A DNA stretch of 64,000 nt from Daldinia sp. FL1419 (taxonomy: Eukaryota > Ascomycota > Sordariomycetes > Xylariales > Hypoxylaceae). Location: positions 161,780 to 225,779 of the forward strand of contig MU623388.1 in assembly GCA_025201765.1 (NCBI GenBank), in the 5' to 3' direction. Below are positions 1 through 12,107 of the stretch, piece by piece (the first letter of the stretch is position 1; each line of letters starts with the position of its first letter). The notes beneath the pieces were generated by a model. The model was not told the DNA's origin and made no database searches. It saw nothing but the letters and a program-made list of their open reading frames with translations. A program made the position numbers and the translations under genes.

Positions 1-238
1 CTACGGGATTTGGATGATAATAGCATGGAAGGTCGATGCATTGGTGGCGTTAAAATGGCAGCAAGTAAGCATTGAGATCCTATTTGGGTCGCTCAGATTA
101 GTACCTGTACTCCTTGAAGTCTCTGATTCTGCATGAAGCAAGCTCCAGGTAGCAAAGGGTATCTCGACAAATTCAACTATTTTCCACGAGAGCTTTTTTC
201 TCTCTCTATTTCCTTTCGCACCTGGCTCTCGTCCCACT

Positions 239-1333
239 CTAAGCTTTCTTGAGCATAGACGCGCTGTCGTAAATAGAGGCCCTTATCTCCCAAGGATTAC
301 CCCGTGCTATACCTAGGTAAGTGTATACATCTAATCCAGTAAGCGTTGTCCTCTATAAAAAAAATAAAATAAAATAAAGTTGAACTAGACGATATACTTA
401 CCAGGTTTGTAGTATATTGGCCGATCCCTAGCTCGTATTAGTCCGAGTTGCTTCAATTTCTCGGCGACCCTTTTAACGTCCTTAGTATCGGAGAAATCGG
501 CGGTGTAGACACAGATGAGCCGGTCCGTCCTCTTATCAGTAGTTGATCGTGGCGCAACCTTGGCGCCAATCCCAAGCTCGTTGTTTGCCGTGGCTTTGGC
601 GACAATTTCCCAAACCTCGTTGACTTGGGGGACGGAACAAAAGAGCATCCACTGAACATATATTAGGAATGAACATTCAAGTATGTATTCTTACGACTTG
701 ATTTACTGACCTTGCCGCATCTCACACGTAGAGCCCTTGCGAGGTTGAGAATATCTTTGGCCGCGTCCAAACCGGCTTTCCGACATTCCCGAGCAATCAT
801 ACCCGGCTGATTCTCGGACCTCTTACACGCGTCAATGAATTCCGAGGCGAGATGTAATCTTGCCATCCCGCCCTCGACCACGCTGGGCAAGTCTGCGCCG
901 ATCTCCTCGGGGGCTTCATCTTCGCCGCCGGGAATCATTTGGTTACTTGCCTCGTGTTTATTTTTACGATTGATGTATGGATTACAGCACCAAATCCATG
1001 GATCCTCTGGGGTTTCATAAGTCGTCGCAGGTGGTACTCGTTGTACGAACTCTTCGATGGTTTCTGTTAGTTGCCAGGCGTTCGTTAATCTAGAGTACGG
1101 GTTGTGTAGATGAGAAGTATCAACGGGTTCCGCCTGTTTTTGCGCTTGCATCTTGAGCGGTGTATTAAGAGCTTGGTATTGTTCCCACCAAGCCTCAACG
1201 TCGAATGCCTTCACTTTGGCTTTGAGATCTGCCAAAACTTCGTCTTCGCCTAAGATGCAGAATTAGCCATCTAGAGCCAGTTATGAATGGACCGAATATA
1301 TCCACCATAGAAATCTGAGTCCTCGGAACTCAT
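239..1333 (-). CDS. DUF1917 (UPF0696/C11orf68-like) protein
   Basis: Four exons join in frame: 1333-1306, 1249-711, 651-402 and 330-239, giving 302 aa. The start is the ATG at 1333 (MSSEDSDFYGEDEV); the first intron is only 56 nt. Exon junctions restore the family signatures GKWMLF (exon 2/3) and PDVYTYLGI followed by NPWEIR (exon 3/4), which identify the DUF1917 / UPF0696 fold, an eIF4E-like alpha/beta fold of unknown function found in fungi and animals. A nearer acceptor for the last exon would give a different, shorter tail; the chosen one restores the conserved motif. The family is sometimes labelled translation-initiation-factor-like from structure alone, so no biochemical role should be assumed. 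No signal peptide or membrane segment is visible. It shares a 778 bp divergent promoter region with DPH7. Confidence 0.88.
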
Positions 1334-2111
1334 AGTCGCAATTGGAAATAGGTGAGAAGTATGTACCCAAGTACGCCGAATATAGACAAACAGTAGTTCT
1401 CAAGATGTAGTTGAATAAAATTTGAGAATAAATAAAAGAATTAACTAGAAGAGATATCGTATAGTCTTGAAAAATGAGAGGGGTTAAGCTTTTATTACCT
1501 CTTAATGTTGTAAGAAGTTAGTTGTTAAATAGCTAATACGAGTCAGACACGGAAATATTAGAAACCTAAGGTCAAGCAATTGAAGAGATCATTTGGAAGG
1601 TCCTTGCCCCGTGAAGGCCGGGGTTTGTTGAATGATTGACGTGCTCTTGCTAGTTTGAATGTCCGACTCCCCAGGTCCCTAGGTCCCCTCGTTATTGCCG
1701 CTTAATCGTTACCAAGGTATTTACATATGAGGAACATTGAAATGGCAGGAATGGCTGCAGGTCTGCAGGCCTTCAAGTTGCAGGAACCAGGTGCTCGGGC
1801 ACTAATTCGACCGGGTCCAATTATAAGGCTTCGCTCTAGGGTCTATACAGCGGGGATGATTCCGAGCCGCTCTTTAGAGACCCGGCACTGCAGTGACATG
1901 TTCTCCACTTTTAGTATAAATCTCCACTACTTTCTCTAAAAAGTAACTTCGAAAAAAATTGATGGGGGGGGACCAATTTCTTGACATCTACGCGGGGTTT
2001 ACTATACTTGCATCGCAGCATGTTTTGTTGTCTCCACGACACTAATTGCTGACATATCCTCCGTTACCAAATATAAACATGGTATAAATGCCCGGTTGAA
2101 AGTGCAACGTC
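1334..2111. promoter_or_regulatory. Divergent intergenic region between DUF1917 gene and DPH7
   Basis: This stretch separates two start codons that point away from each other, so both promoters must lie here. I see no strong TATA box in a fixed position and no RNA gene. There is a G-run of seven at about 1965. A short frame at 1727-1939 has no recognisable features and is not called. Confidence 0.5.
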
Positions 2112-3445
2112 ATGAATACGCACGGACGCGGCATCACGCCGCTCAAATCATTAATCCTGGACCTCCCACCAAGCTGTATCGAGTTCTGCCCAGGCCATCC
2201 AGACTATTTTGTCGTTGGCACATATAACTTGCAGAAAGATGAAGAAACTGACCCAGAAGTTCATACTGGAGACGACGAAGAGCAAACGCAAGTAAAGAAG
2301 ACCCAGACTCGCAATGGAAGTCTTGTTCTCTTTAGGCTATTGCAAACTGCAGATATGTAAGTTATCTTGTTTACCCACCTGCTATTCATTCAGTTTTAAT
2401 ATTCAATTTGCCACTGGATAGAAAACATGTACAAACTGTTCTCTACCCTTCTGCTATCCTTGATCTCCATTTTCACCCCAGTCGAGAAGGATCTACTGTG
2501 TTGGCTATTGTTTCTAGTACTGGGACCCTTTCATTCTTTAGGCTTTCTGCTTCAGAGGAATCTTCGGCTTCCTTAAATGAGATTGTTACTCATAGGCCAC
2601 TTGGTGATGATGATGGAGTTTTAATCCTATCATGCTCGTGGCATCCGCATATTCCCGAACTTCTAGCGATTACAACATCCAACAACGAAGTCCATATCCT
2701 ACGTGTCACCAATTCGTGGGATGTCCTCAAGACGGGTGATGGACCTGTGATAACCCACACCCTCGAAGCTTGGACAGTGGCATTTTCGTCGTTGATACCA
2801 AGTCGACCTAGTTTGGATCCGGCAAGTTCTCCCGAGGAAAGCTCTAAACAGTTCGTGGTATTTTCAGGAGGTGACGACTCCAAACTCCTTGCCACGACTT
2901 GCACCTATTATCCAGCACGTAGTAGTGCTGAAGAGAGCTTAGTTGAGGCATCTTATCCATCAGTCACATTCAGGGGTCATGAAGCAGGCGTAACTGCTAT
3001 ACTCCCTCTTCAGCTGTCATCGCATGATTCTGTGGTTGTTACAGGAAGTTATGACGACCATATTAGAGTGTATGCGTTCGACGAGCAGCGAAAAGGGATG
3101 CCTTACTACAGGCCTGGACTTTTAGCAGAGGAGAACTTACAAGGGGGCGTATGGAGACTTAAGCTTATAAGACTGGAATGCCCCCTAGCAAATGCTGGGA
3201 GGAATAGCCAACAGTGGAGGGTTTCTATCCTTGCCTCATGTATGCATGCGGGATCTCGGGTAATTGAGATCTCGGGTGGTACAAAGACTGACATTTGTGA
3301 GATCAAAGTCCTCGGGAGGTTTGAAGAGCACAAAAGCATGAACTACGGGAGCGACTTTCAACCAGGTTCCCAAACGGAAGGCAAAAATCTCCGATGTGTA
3401 TCAACCAGCTTTTATGATAAGCTATTATGTTTATGGGAATACTAA
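2112..3445 (+). CDS. DPH7: Diphthine methylesterase (WD40 protein Dph7/Rrt2)
   Basis: Two exons, 2112-2356 and 2422-3445, splice as GAT AT|A AAA CAT to give 422 aa. The protein is a WD40 beta-propeller. Recognisable pieces are an N-terminal blade (PSCIEFCPGHPDYFVVGTY), a blade with ILSCSWHPHIPELLAI, a GGDDSKL strand, and the FRGHEAGVTAI / VVTGSYDDHIRVY repeat followed by GGVWRLKLI, typical of the family. Dph7 removes a methyl ester from methylated diphthine on elongation factor 2 in the cytosol, which permits the final amidation by Dph6. The length suits the fungal family. An acidic insert (about residues 45-65, rich in D/E/T/Q) is probably a loop. The role is assigned by family resemblance. 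Confidence 0.88.
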
Positions 3446-4701
3446 CATCCGTTTGCTGTCATACTAGAATCCTTTGTAATGTGGCCGGACATGTTTATAC
3501 TGATAACTCTGAAATTGGTCTAAGCTACAAAACTGCTCGATATATTTGGCTAATATGAGGTTGGTGGTGTAATATCTGTAACATGTGAGTGTAATACAAA
3601 TTATCTCAACATTACTTTGGAATGTGACGAATGCGGCTTCGATTACTCTGAGTAACATGTGTCATAGAAAACATATATTATGCCTTTATTCCTACATACG
3701 GGTAGGCTATATTATATATATATATATATTTATATATTTTATCAATGTTAACTTGTCTCATCACAATTTGAAGGATACGCTTGGCGGAATAGACTGTGTT
3801 TGATGAACTGCGGTGTGGAGCACAGCAGCGCCGTGGGGCGCCGTAGAGGCGAATTTGGAATTCTTCTAGTGCTTCCAGAACAGCGGCTTCCTTGTTGAAC
3901 CAGATAGCTAATTGGCCATGCGGCTAAGTACATAATAGTACATAGCAACAAGCCTATGGAAGTGGGGTTACTGTACGGTACCAAGAGAGGTACTAGGTAG
4001 GCATGTAGGCAGCAACGGGTAAGACAGGTACTAACATACTGATAGGTATCTATCCCCGAGTAGATAATGTACCGGCCTAGGTACCTACATGTATACTAAT
4101 ATATTGGCTTGAATATCTTTCTAGGTATATTGTGCTAAGACTTTGGGGCTTAAAAACAGAATATAACTGAGGTAGATTAAGGCTAGTTTACCTATTACAT
4201 ACGCTCTGGGGTATGTATTAGTAGGATATATCTTATAGAGGTACTCGGGGCAGTCACCCAAGGTGGACCCACCAATCGTCGCGTGCAAAAGGCACGGTCT
4301 ACTTGCTGCTAGAGCTGAAGCAACATTAATTATCACATTACCAATAAATTTACCTCCGTCAGAAACACGAACCTCAATCACGGTACCTTGATTAGCGCAT
4401 AATTTCATAACTCATCGTTCCACCTTCGACTTTTTGCCTTAAACAGGGACAAACCGACAATCCTATACTTCGTCATTCTGTCGACCTAAAACAAAAAATT
4501 AAAAAAAAAAAATTTAATACTCGGTGTTGAATCGCCATTTCTAATTTTAATATTACCCTCATCGCCTCATTTCTAACCTTGCCTTGCCTTGCCTTGTCTT
4601 GCCTGATGATTCACACCTGAAAGGCAAGGTTGACTGATAGCTCCCTCCCACCCCTCCAAGATCGTCGCCGACCGCGCATCTCCTAGTTCCCTTTCGACAC
4701 G
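3446..4701. other. Intergenic region with TA microsatellite
   Basis: No supported gene in 1.26 kb. It carries a (TA)n tract at about 3711-3738, palindromic CCTAGGTACC-type motifs near 4076-4088, and a CT-rich leader with pentanucleotide repeats just before the exportin start. A 95-codon antisense frame at 4121-4408 has no family features and is treated as chance. Confidence 0.6.
4577..4605 (+). repeat. (CCTTG)n pentanucleotide repeat in exportin 5' leader
   Basis: About five to six CCTTG units, one of them degenerate (TCTTG), lie 97-125 nt before the exportin start. An inverted GGCAAGG follows at about 4622, so a small hairpin in the leader is possible. Confidence 0.7.
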
Positions 4702-7700
4702 ATGGCTGCACATACTGCGATCAACGGAAATATGGGATCAGGCGGCGTAGGTTTTGGCGCCGACAATATGGAGGTCCTACCGAAGATCCATAAGGCCTTA
4801 GAAGTCATCCATAATCCTCATTCTCCTAACGACGCTCGTAAAGAAGCCCAGATGTTCCTCGAGGACGTGAAACATAACGGAAATGCCTCCTTTTACGGCT
4901 TCCACCTCTCCGTCGACAAGACCCAATCACCCGTAGTGCGACATTACGCTTTATCGCTCCTCGAACACGTAATCAAGCACAGATGGGCTGATTATACCGA
5001 AGATCAGGCTACCGACCTGCGCAACGGCGTCCTGGAGCTCTCTCGAGGTATAACGAGAGAGGATCCCGCTTACCTGAGGAACAAGATTGCCCTCCTATGG
5101 GTCGAGGTCGCAAAAAGAACCTGGGCTGGAGAATGGATGGATATGGACACAATGCTTTGCCAGCTATGGTCGGGTCCTGCGGTACACAAGGAGCTTGTCT
5201 TATGCATCTTGGAGATGCTTTCGGATGATATTTTCGGTAGTGAGGATACTGTGGTAGCAGTTCGCGAGGGAATCCTAAGCAAGGCTTCCGTCGAGATCTT
5301 TACACCCGCCGCTGTCCTACTAGAGACATTCCCTAATCGGCAGGCAGGGCCGGATGTGAGATGTGGCGAGGAAGGCTGGCTTGCAAGAATCACGGATCTA
5401 TTAAGTCGTTGTTTAACAGAAGATATTCAAAACGACTCTGAGGTGCGAAGCTGTGCGGTTCGTGCTCTTGGTGTACTCTATTCCCTACTGCCTTGGGTCA
5501 TTCCTAACGCCGTTACCGCAACCCAATGTGTACCGGTTATGTGTGAGGGACTTCGTGCAAACCACATCGAAGTCCAGAAGGTGAGCCGTCGCTCCGCTAA
5601 TTATTATGTATCCCTAATTAACGATTAAAGGCATCTTTGGAGGCACTGCATTCTCTCTACTCAAGAACAAACTTTATCGATCAAGAGTTTATAGACCTTG
5701 TCGTGCCCTTATATGGTAGCAAATATGTTGATCTATTTAGACAGCTCTTTCAGTGGTCGGTTGTTGACCCGGAGGATATCGACGATGATAAATACCAATT
5801 CTCCAAAAAATTGTCCGAGGCAAGTTTGGCCCTCGAGATCTATCTGCTACTTTTGCTAATAAGTCATTCAGGTGATCTCATTTCTAGGTACTTATATGGA
5901 CCGGCGTTTTAACGTTCTGCCGAACGACCCAAACCGTATCGACTTCCAAGGCTTCTTGCAGCTCCTTCTCCTGGTCGCCCAGAGCCAAAGTCTGGTGGTG
6001 TCGATCCCTGTTATTGTAACGTGGACGCGGCTCCTGCATAACGATTCTCTCGGTCGAAACATCGCAAGCCTGCCCTCTCTTATCGGCCCGCTCCTAGAAT
6101 GTTGTAGTTCGAGGCTTGTTCGCTACGAAAGCCTTCCTGAAGATACACAGGATCCTACGTTTCTATTCTTATTGGAAGATACTGACACGATTCCCGAACG
6201 CCATGCTTTCCTAGGCAACTATCGACGCTACAGTTCAACGGTAATCGAGCTCATTGTCGAATTACAGACGACTGACGCAATGCAACACATCCTCGGTCAA
6301 ACGGATAATATCTTGGAGCATCTTTATGATGACGGTCCAGCCTTTAATAGTATGTTTCACTAGAGCTCTCGAAGCATCAATTCTAACTTCTGATAGTGGC
6401 AAATTATTCCAAAACATCCCCGCAGGTCCTTCGTGTTGACGCCCAAGCAACAGTAATTGAGGCAGCTTTAAAGGGGTACGGAAGGTGGCGAGACTTTGCA
6501 GGCTCAGAGGAGGTTAGTATGGGCATACGTGCGGCCTGTATTCGATAATGGTGTCTTTGCTGACATTTTGTAGCAGCAAAATGCGATAGAGGCAAGCCTT
6601 GAAGCTTGGTGTAATCGTCTTTTGGCGATGAATTTCGAGGTATGTTTGTAGCGACGCCCTATGGATGTTTACTTATCAACGTAGGATCCTCTCATCCGAA
6701 AACGAATCCTAGAGCTTCTCGTCGCTTTCTCCGTGAACGCACTCCATAGGAACGCAGGCTTCATGTTGAAAGTCCTAGAGCATATCCTTGTAACTTGGCC
6801 AGCCACGCATCCTGATTATCGGGTATACACAGATGCGATCAAGGAGTTGCAGACCGAGAGCATGGTCGAGCTACAGAGACTAGCAGCCAAGATGCCGAAT
6901 CATTTATTGGTGAGAAATGCGAAACTGCTTCTTTGATGCATCTAGTTCTCGTTTGGGGTTATTGACAAGGCTCTTGCTAGGATGTTTATGACCAAATTGA
7001 AGCGAAGGTGAACGAGATGATTGCTTCTGGAACGCTCGACGAGAAGCGCCAGATTACCTACCAGACTTTCCTATTTACTATCGTGTAAGCTTCTAATACT
7101 ATGTCGTCTTGAAAACATACTAACGTGTAGCTCAGTCATCGCTCCACTAGACTCGATCAGACTACGAAAGCCCAGAAGTTGCGAGGATTCATTGATCCCG
7201 TAGTAGCTCAATGGCAAAACGACAACCTTAAACAGGCTCTGTCATCATATGCAGGGTTTTGCGAGCTCATGGCTCTTGACAAGGCACAGAACTATCTCGC
7301 ACGGATGCAGATGCAAAATATCTCGGATTGGGGTTCAGTAGAACTAGACGCTGAGGGACGGGCTTTACAGGCCGAACTTGAAGAGCGACAAACTGTTAGG
7401 ATATATCGCATCTCAAATTAGAGGTTGTTTGCTAACATAACCACGCAGGTTCTTCCATTGCGACCTACGAAGTCATTCCTGACTTGCTCTGCTGATAAGG
7501 TCGAAAAAGATAGTGACCCATACGAGGTTTCGTGTGCTTTGTGGCAAGACGGCTTCCCTATTATCCTCCCTCAACTGCTGAGTTTTTTGAAGTAAGAGTT
7601 CCGCTCCCCTTCTTCGTATGATGATAGATGGTCTAATATTTGTATCTAGCCATGCGCATGCTTCGCACACCCCTGATAATTGGACCGGCTTACCACCCGA

Positions 7701-9012
7701 GATGAGATCGATCGTTGGTCGCGTCCTGACTGATAGATTTTGGCAAGCCGGCATATCAGAGGGTAGCAAAGATGAGTTCTACACTCGCGTGCTTGAGAAG
7801 AAGCTCACGCTAGAGGGTCTTGCCTCAACAATCCGTGGTTCCATACGTTTTGTGCGTGAATCATGCTATGCGATTATCTACTGCATGACACGGCTGGATG
7901 TGCACTTTTATGGTTTCAGCGAGCTTCCAGGACCCTTGGCCCACGCTCTCCTTGCCGATTCCTTTAGCCTTTCAGCTCACCAGTTAATCAATGTCCTTAA
8001 CCTAGTTAGGTATCTTGTGGATAACTGCCCCGTCCCTCTTCGGGAACACTTCCTCCCCCCAATTATAGCTGCATGTTGTCAGCAGATGGATGCAAGGATT
8101 AACTCTGAGTGGATGAAGCTTGAGCATCAGCAAGCGGTAAAGACGGGAGGAGATGCTCTGACGGAAGAAATGAAGGCGGAAAGCATTCTGAGACAACTAA
8201 CTAACGCAGCTGTAATGATGATTGCAGACTTTTTAGACCCGGCTCGAATTAGTAAGTATAGCCTTATTGGCGTCCTTATAATATATTTTGACATGTCAGA
8301 TATTCTAACTCTACGTACAGACGGCGATGGCACAGGAAATCATCTCACACTTCGGGAATTTTGCTTAGAGCATTCTTCCATTGTAGAGCCCCTTCTGATG
8401 TTTTGCACCCATGCGATACGGTGGCATGATTCTCGGTGCTGTGGTATCATGTTGAGGGTTTTCCGCTCTATCATTCCGGACTTCGTATCAGGACATCCAC
8501 CGGCTGACACAGCTGCTGCTATCCGCGAATACATATCATCGGACGTTGTGAAAGCATGCATTACATCTATTCACGAACCATATTTTGTCGATTTGCAGAA
8601 AGAGTTCGCCACTCTCATCGCTACGGTCCTAGTAACGTATAACGAATACACAAAGACAGCTAGAGAGGTGCTCGCCTCGCTTCCCAATGTGAAGCAAGCC
8701 GACGTCGACAACGGAGTAGAATACATGTTGAGGAAGGAAACAAGCGCTCGAGGTCAACGAGCAGTTGTTCTTCAGCTCCTAGGCGATATAAAGGGGGTAA
8801 GCGTGTCAGAGATGGGCAAGCTGAACAAAAGCACCAGAATTCCTACCAAAAACCCTTCCGCAAAGAGGCCATCTCGCAGTCGAATGGCCCAGCAGTTTAT
8901 GACTCCTCCGGTACCAGGTCACGGTGGGTCTGGGCCGGGCGATACGAGCAACAGCAGAGAGAACGGGAATGGAGATAACTTAGATGGCCTAGCTAGCCTC
9001 TTCGATTCGTAG
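4702..9012 (+). CDS. MSN5: Karyopherin, exportin-5/Msn5 family
   Basis: Eleven exons give 1250 aa: 4702-5580, 5631-5819, 5872-6349, 6397-6512, 6574-6639, 6685-6909, 6981-7084, 7136-7394, 7449-7591, 7650-8251 and 8321-9012. All phases agree. The N-terminus has the importin-beta/exportin-1-like segment (SPVVRHYALSLLEHVIKHRW, residues about 75-95, then LRNKIALLWVEVAKRTW), and the rest is HEAT-type helical repeats. Length and pattern fit Msn5/exportin-5, a RanGTP-dependent exporter of phosphoproteins and, in other species, of structured RNAs. The C-terminal 60 residues are basic and Ser/Gly-rich, probably disordered. Intron 2 (5820-5871) uses a GC donor (GAG|GCAAGT ... TTCAG), the only non-GT donor I found. 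Exon 5 could start three bases later (tandem acceptor TAGCAG). Confidence 0.9.
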
Positions 9013-10388
9013 CGCGCATTGGGATCGTTAGTTTCGCGTTCGGAGACTTAGACATGGCCGACGTACTCCCCACGACTGATTTGGCTTGTGTTGTATATTG
9101 GGCATCCGTGCTCGTTCCCCGTACTGATACCAGAAAAGATAAACCTGTAAGAGGTGGAGGTGCAGTTAATGTCATTGGTCATCACAGGAGCTGGAACAGC
9201 ACCGTTGATAAGGTCAGATAGTTGGACCAGTTCGCCGAAAAACCCAAATTTAGACCGTTGATGCTGACATGTCGTGGTAGGGTCATTTTCCCGGATACGG
9301 AAGCTTGTGACCTGAATGTGGATATATTTTGATTCGTTACTTAACCCTCTGGCTGTATCTTAAGTACCTACCTAGGTAGCATTTGTAGGCGCCTAAATTC
9401 AACGATAGATACAAAAAGAAAAGAAAAGAAAAGAAAAAAAATATATAACTGCTAATGGGTCAGGGACATATGGTAATAGTTTTAGGTGCAGTATATTGGG
9501 ATGATTGTTGATTATAATCGGTGATTACTATAACGTATAGTCTTGTAGTTGTTTGATATTAATGAGTATTCCCCCTAATTGACTTCATTCATTAAGACTC
9601 CCCAATGTGTAAAAAAAAAAAAACCAAAAAAAAAAAAACATGGTCATTCGTGTAGTAAGATTTGGTAGATTTAGGTAGTCAGCTGGTGGTAAGAAGATGA
9701 TCCCTTACTCAGCTGGTGATGTTGGCCTAGAATTATTGTACATAACAGGTAAATAATAATTGATGCTGTTTGGTAAAGCGAAATCATTCAGGTTGAATTG
9801 TTCCAACTGGAAATGCCAAGTCTTGGCCCCGTAATTGATTGTGATACCCGTTAAATTACTGCAGTATCAACGCTACAGAGTACATGAAGCTTACATAGAT
9901 AATAGAACATCCTTGACAATTATGAGTTCGGAAAGCTAAAAATGGTCTGTGCCCGACGCGGGGAACTAGCAAACCCATGAAAATGGAAAATGGAAAATAC
10001 CTTTTTTTTTCCCTTCTACACTAGCCTGCCCATGTCCGCTAGCTTGGATTATTACCCTTGGATTATTACCCTTGGATTACCCTGGAATTACCCTGCCTCT
10101 TTTCTTATCCTTTTTCCTAACGGCCAAAAAAATCCACCAACCCGCCAACCCATTTTATTGTTACAATCACGTCTGATCGGCGGCTCGACTTGTGTTCACC
10201 GTCTACTCTACATTTACGGGGGAACCCAGCCACAACGCGAACTCCTAGGTTCGGTTATGATTCCACATCGTAGACCCGTCGGCTATTTATCATTTGTCGT
10301 CTTACTCTATCAGCATTCATTGCGCTCGTAGATTCGTCCCGCTTCATGACGCGATGCCGGACATGTTGATGGGGTTCTGATCTTCAAA
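9013..10388. other. Intergenic region, AT-rich, with simple repeats
   Basis: No supported gene. Contains an (AAAAG)n run at about 9412-9440, a pair of A-runs near 9610-9640, a TACCTACCTAGGTAG motif at about 9364-9379, and a tandem repeat at 10044-10094. The last part is the LDB17 leader. Confidence 0.6.
10044..10094 (+). repeat. Tandem repeat of TTGGATTATTACCC units
   Basis: Units of about 14 nt (TTGGATTATTACCC) are repeated twice and followed by decayed shorter copies (TTGGATTACCC, TGGAATTACCC). It lies about 300 nt upstream of the LDB17 start. Confidence 0.7.
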
Positions 10389-12107
10389 ATGGCCGACTCC
10401 GAAGATAATCTCTCGATAGAGAGCGAGGAACAATTATGGACTGGTTCGTCCTCACTGCACCCCCGATACCCTGGCTTCTCTCGAACTTAGGGGAGAGAGA
10501 ATCTCTGATTCTTCGCATTATTTTTGGAAGCTTAACTGACTTTACTTTTACAGAGTTGAGTAAAGTAGTTTCTACTAACTGCCCTGCCGAAGCTCACGAG
10601 ATCATCGATGATGCCTTGCGATCATGGCTATACCTCGCGTCGCGATGCCGAAACGAATTCTCCCAGTCCGAAGATGACGTAGTCGATTGCTCTCAAAGCC
10701 TCCTTCGTGGGAATCTCTTCCACATCAACCCGGACTACGTGCGCACGCAGATTATCTATAGCTTACTGCAGGAAGATGAGCCTGGTCCCCTATATGTTAT
10801 CGCTAGTTTCCTCCTGCTCGATGGTCGGGCGGATGAAGCCACGTTCAAAAGGATGATCGAGGAGAGTTGTTTCCATCGCCTACTAGAGCTGATCAACGGG
10901 CGAAGAAACGACGATCCGGGCTTACATCGACTGCTACTGGATTTGATGTACGAGATGTCACGGATTGAACAGCTTCGCATCGAGGATCTGCTACACGTTG
11001 ATGACGGATTCGTGACCTATCTATTCGAACTTATCGAAGACCTTTCTGACGATGCACACGATCCGTACCACTATCCCATCATCCGAGTACTGGTAGGTTT
11101 GAATGCGCGCGTAAAATATATTCGACATGCTGATTTGCTGCTAGCTCGTCCTCAACGAACAATACATGGTTGCATCCACAGCCGCGATGAATGACCCCAC
11201 GTTGATTGCGCCGCTGACAAACAAAGTCGTCAAGTGCCTTAGCTTATACGGTCCGAGTTATAGAACGTTTGGAGAAAACATTATTTTGCTTCTCAACCGC
11301 GAAACTGAGACATCTTTGCAGCTTCTCATCCTGAAGCTCCTTTACTTGCTTTTTACCACTAAAGCTACGTATGAATATTTCTATACTAATGACTTGCGGG
11401 TTCTCCTTGATGTCATCATTCGCAATCTTCTCGACCTTCCGGAAGAATTGATGGCTTTACGGCATACGTACCTCCGTGTGATGTATCCCTTGCTTGCGCA
11501 TACACAACTTAACCAACCACCCCACTACAAAAAGGACGAGGTGCAGAAATTACTTAGGATACTAGCTGGATCGGGAAATACCCATTTCGCTCCCGTAGAT
11601 GAGACCACCCTAAGACTTGTAGACCGCGTATCTAAAGTTAAGTGGCTTTCTGATGAGGTTTCGGGTGCTGGAGAGATCGCACGGAAACTTCTTGGCATCA
11701 GCCTCTCGCCCACGGAGACCGCTAGCAACGTCAGTGTCGTGCAGGTGGCAGCAGTTATGGAGAAGCCCGGTGTTCAAACACCTAGTCGGAAAGCCGAAGC
11801 TGAGGCTGAGGCTGAGGCTGAAGTTGAAAAGAAGAAAATTGACAATGGGACAGAAGCCAAGAATGAGGTACCCCGTCCGAGCTCTAGTCGTGGGGAAAGT
11901 AGATCGAAGGAAACGTCCAAACCAAGTAGGCCTAAGAAACCGCTTCCCGAGGTACCGAAACACCGACACGGAGTACCATACGTCTCTACAGGACACGAAA
12001 ACGCCACTAAGAGCGTTAAGAAGGCACCACCAAAGGCACCGCCACCAAGGCGCAAAGGCAGAATTAGGACTACGGAGACCGTGAGGTCTATATCAGAGTT
12101 AGTCTGA
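10389..12107 (+). CDS. LDB17: Actin nucleation regulator Ldb17/Dip1 (SPIN90 family)
   Basis: Three exons, 10389-10443, 10554-11092 and 11145-12107, give 518 aa. The first is short (MADSEDNLSIESEEQLWT) and joins through a GTTCGT donor to ELSKVVSTN, restoring the usual N-terminus. Family hallmarks are HEIIDDALRSWL, QIIYSLLQEDEPGPLYVIASFLLLDGRAD and LYGPSYRTFGENIILLLNRE. Dip1/SPIN90 proteins switch on Arp2/3 complex without a mother filament, seeding actin patches during endocytosis. The C-terminal 130 residues are disordered, with an Ala-Glu dipeptide run (from a short GAGGCT repeat at about 11799-11819) and proline-rich stretches (KKPLPEVPKH, KKAPPKAPPPRRK) that look like SH3 ligands. Function is by family. 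Confidence 0.88.

Noticed and set aside
1..237. 78-codon minus-strand frame at the window edge
   Set aside because: Lies just past the stop of the DUF1917 gene in its 3' region; no family features.
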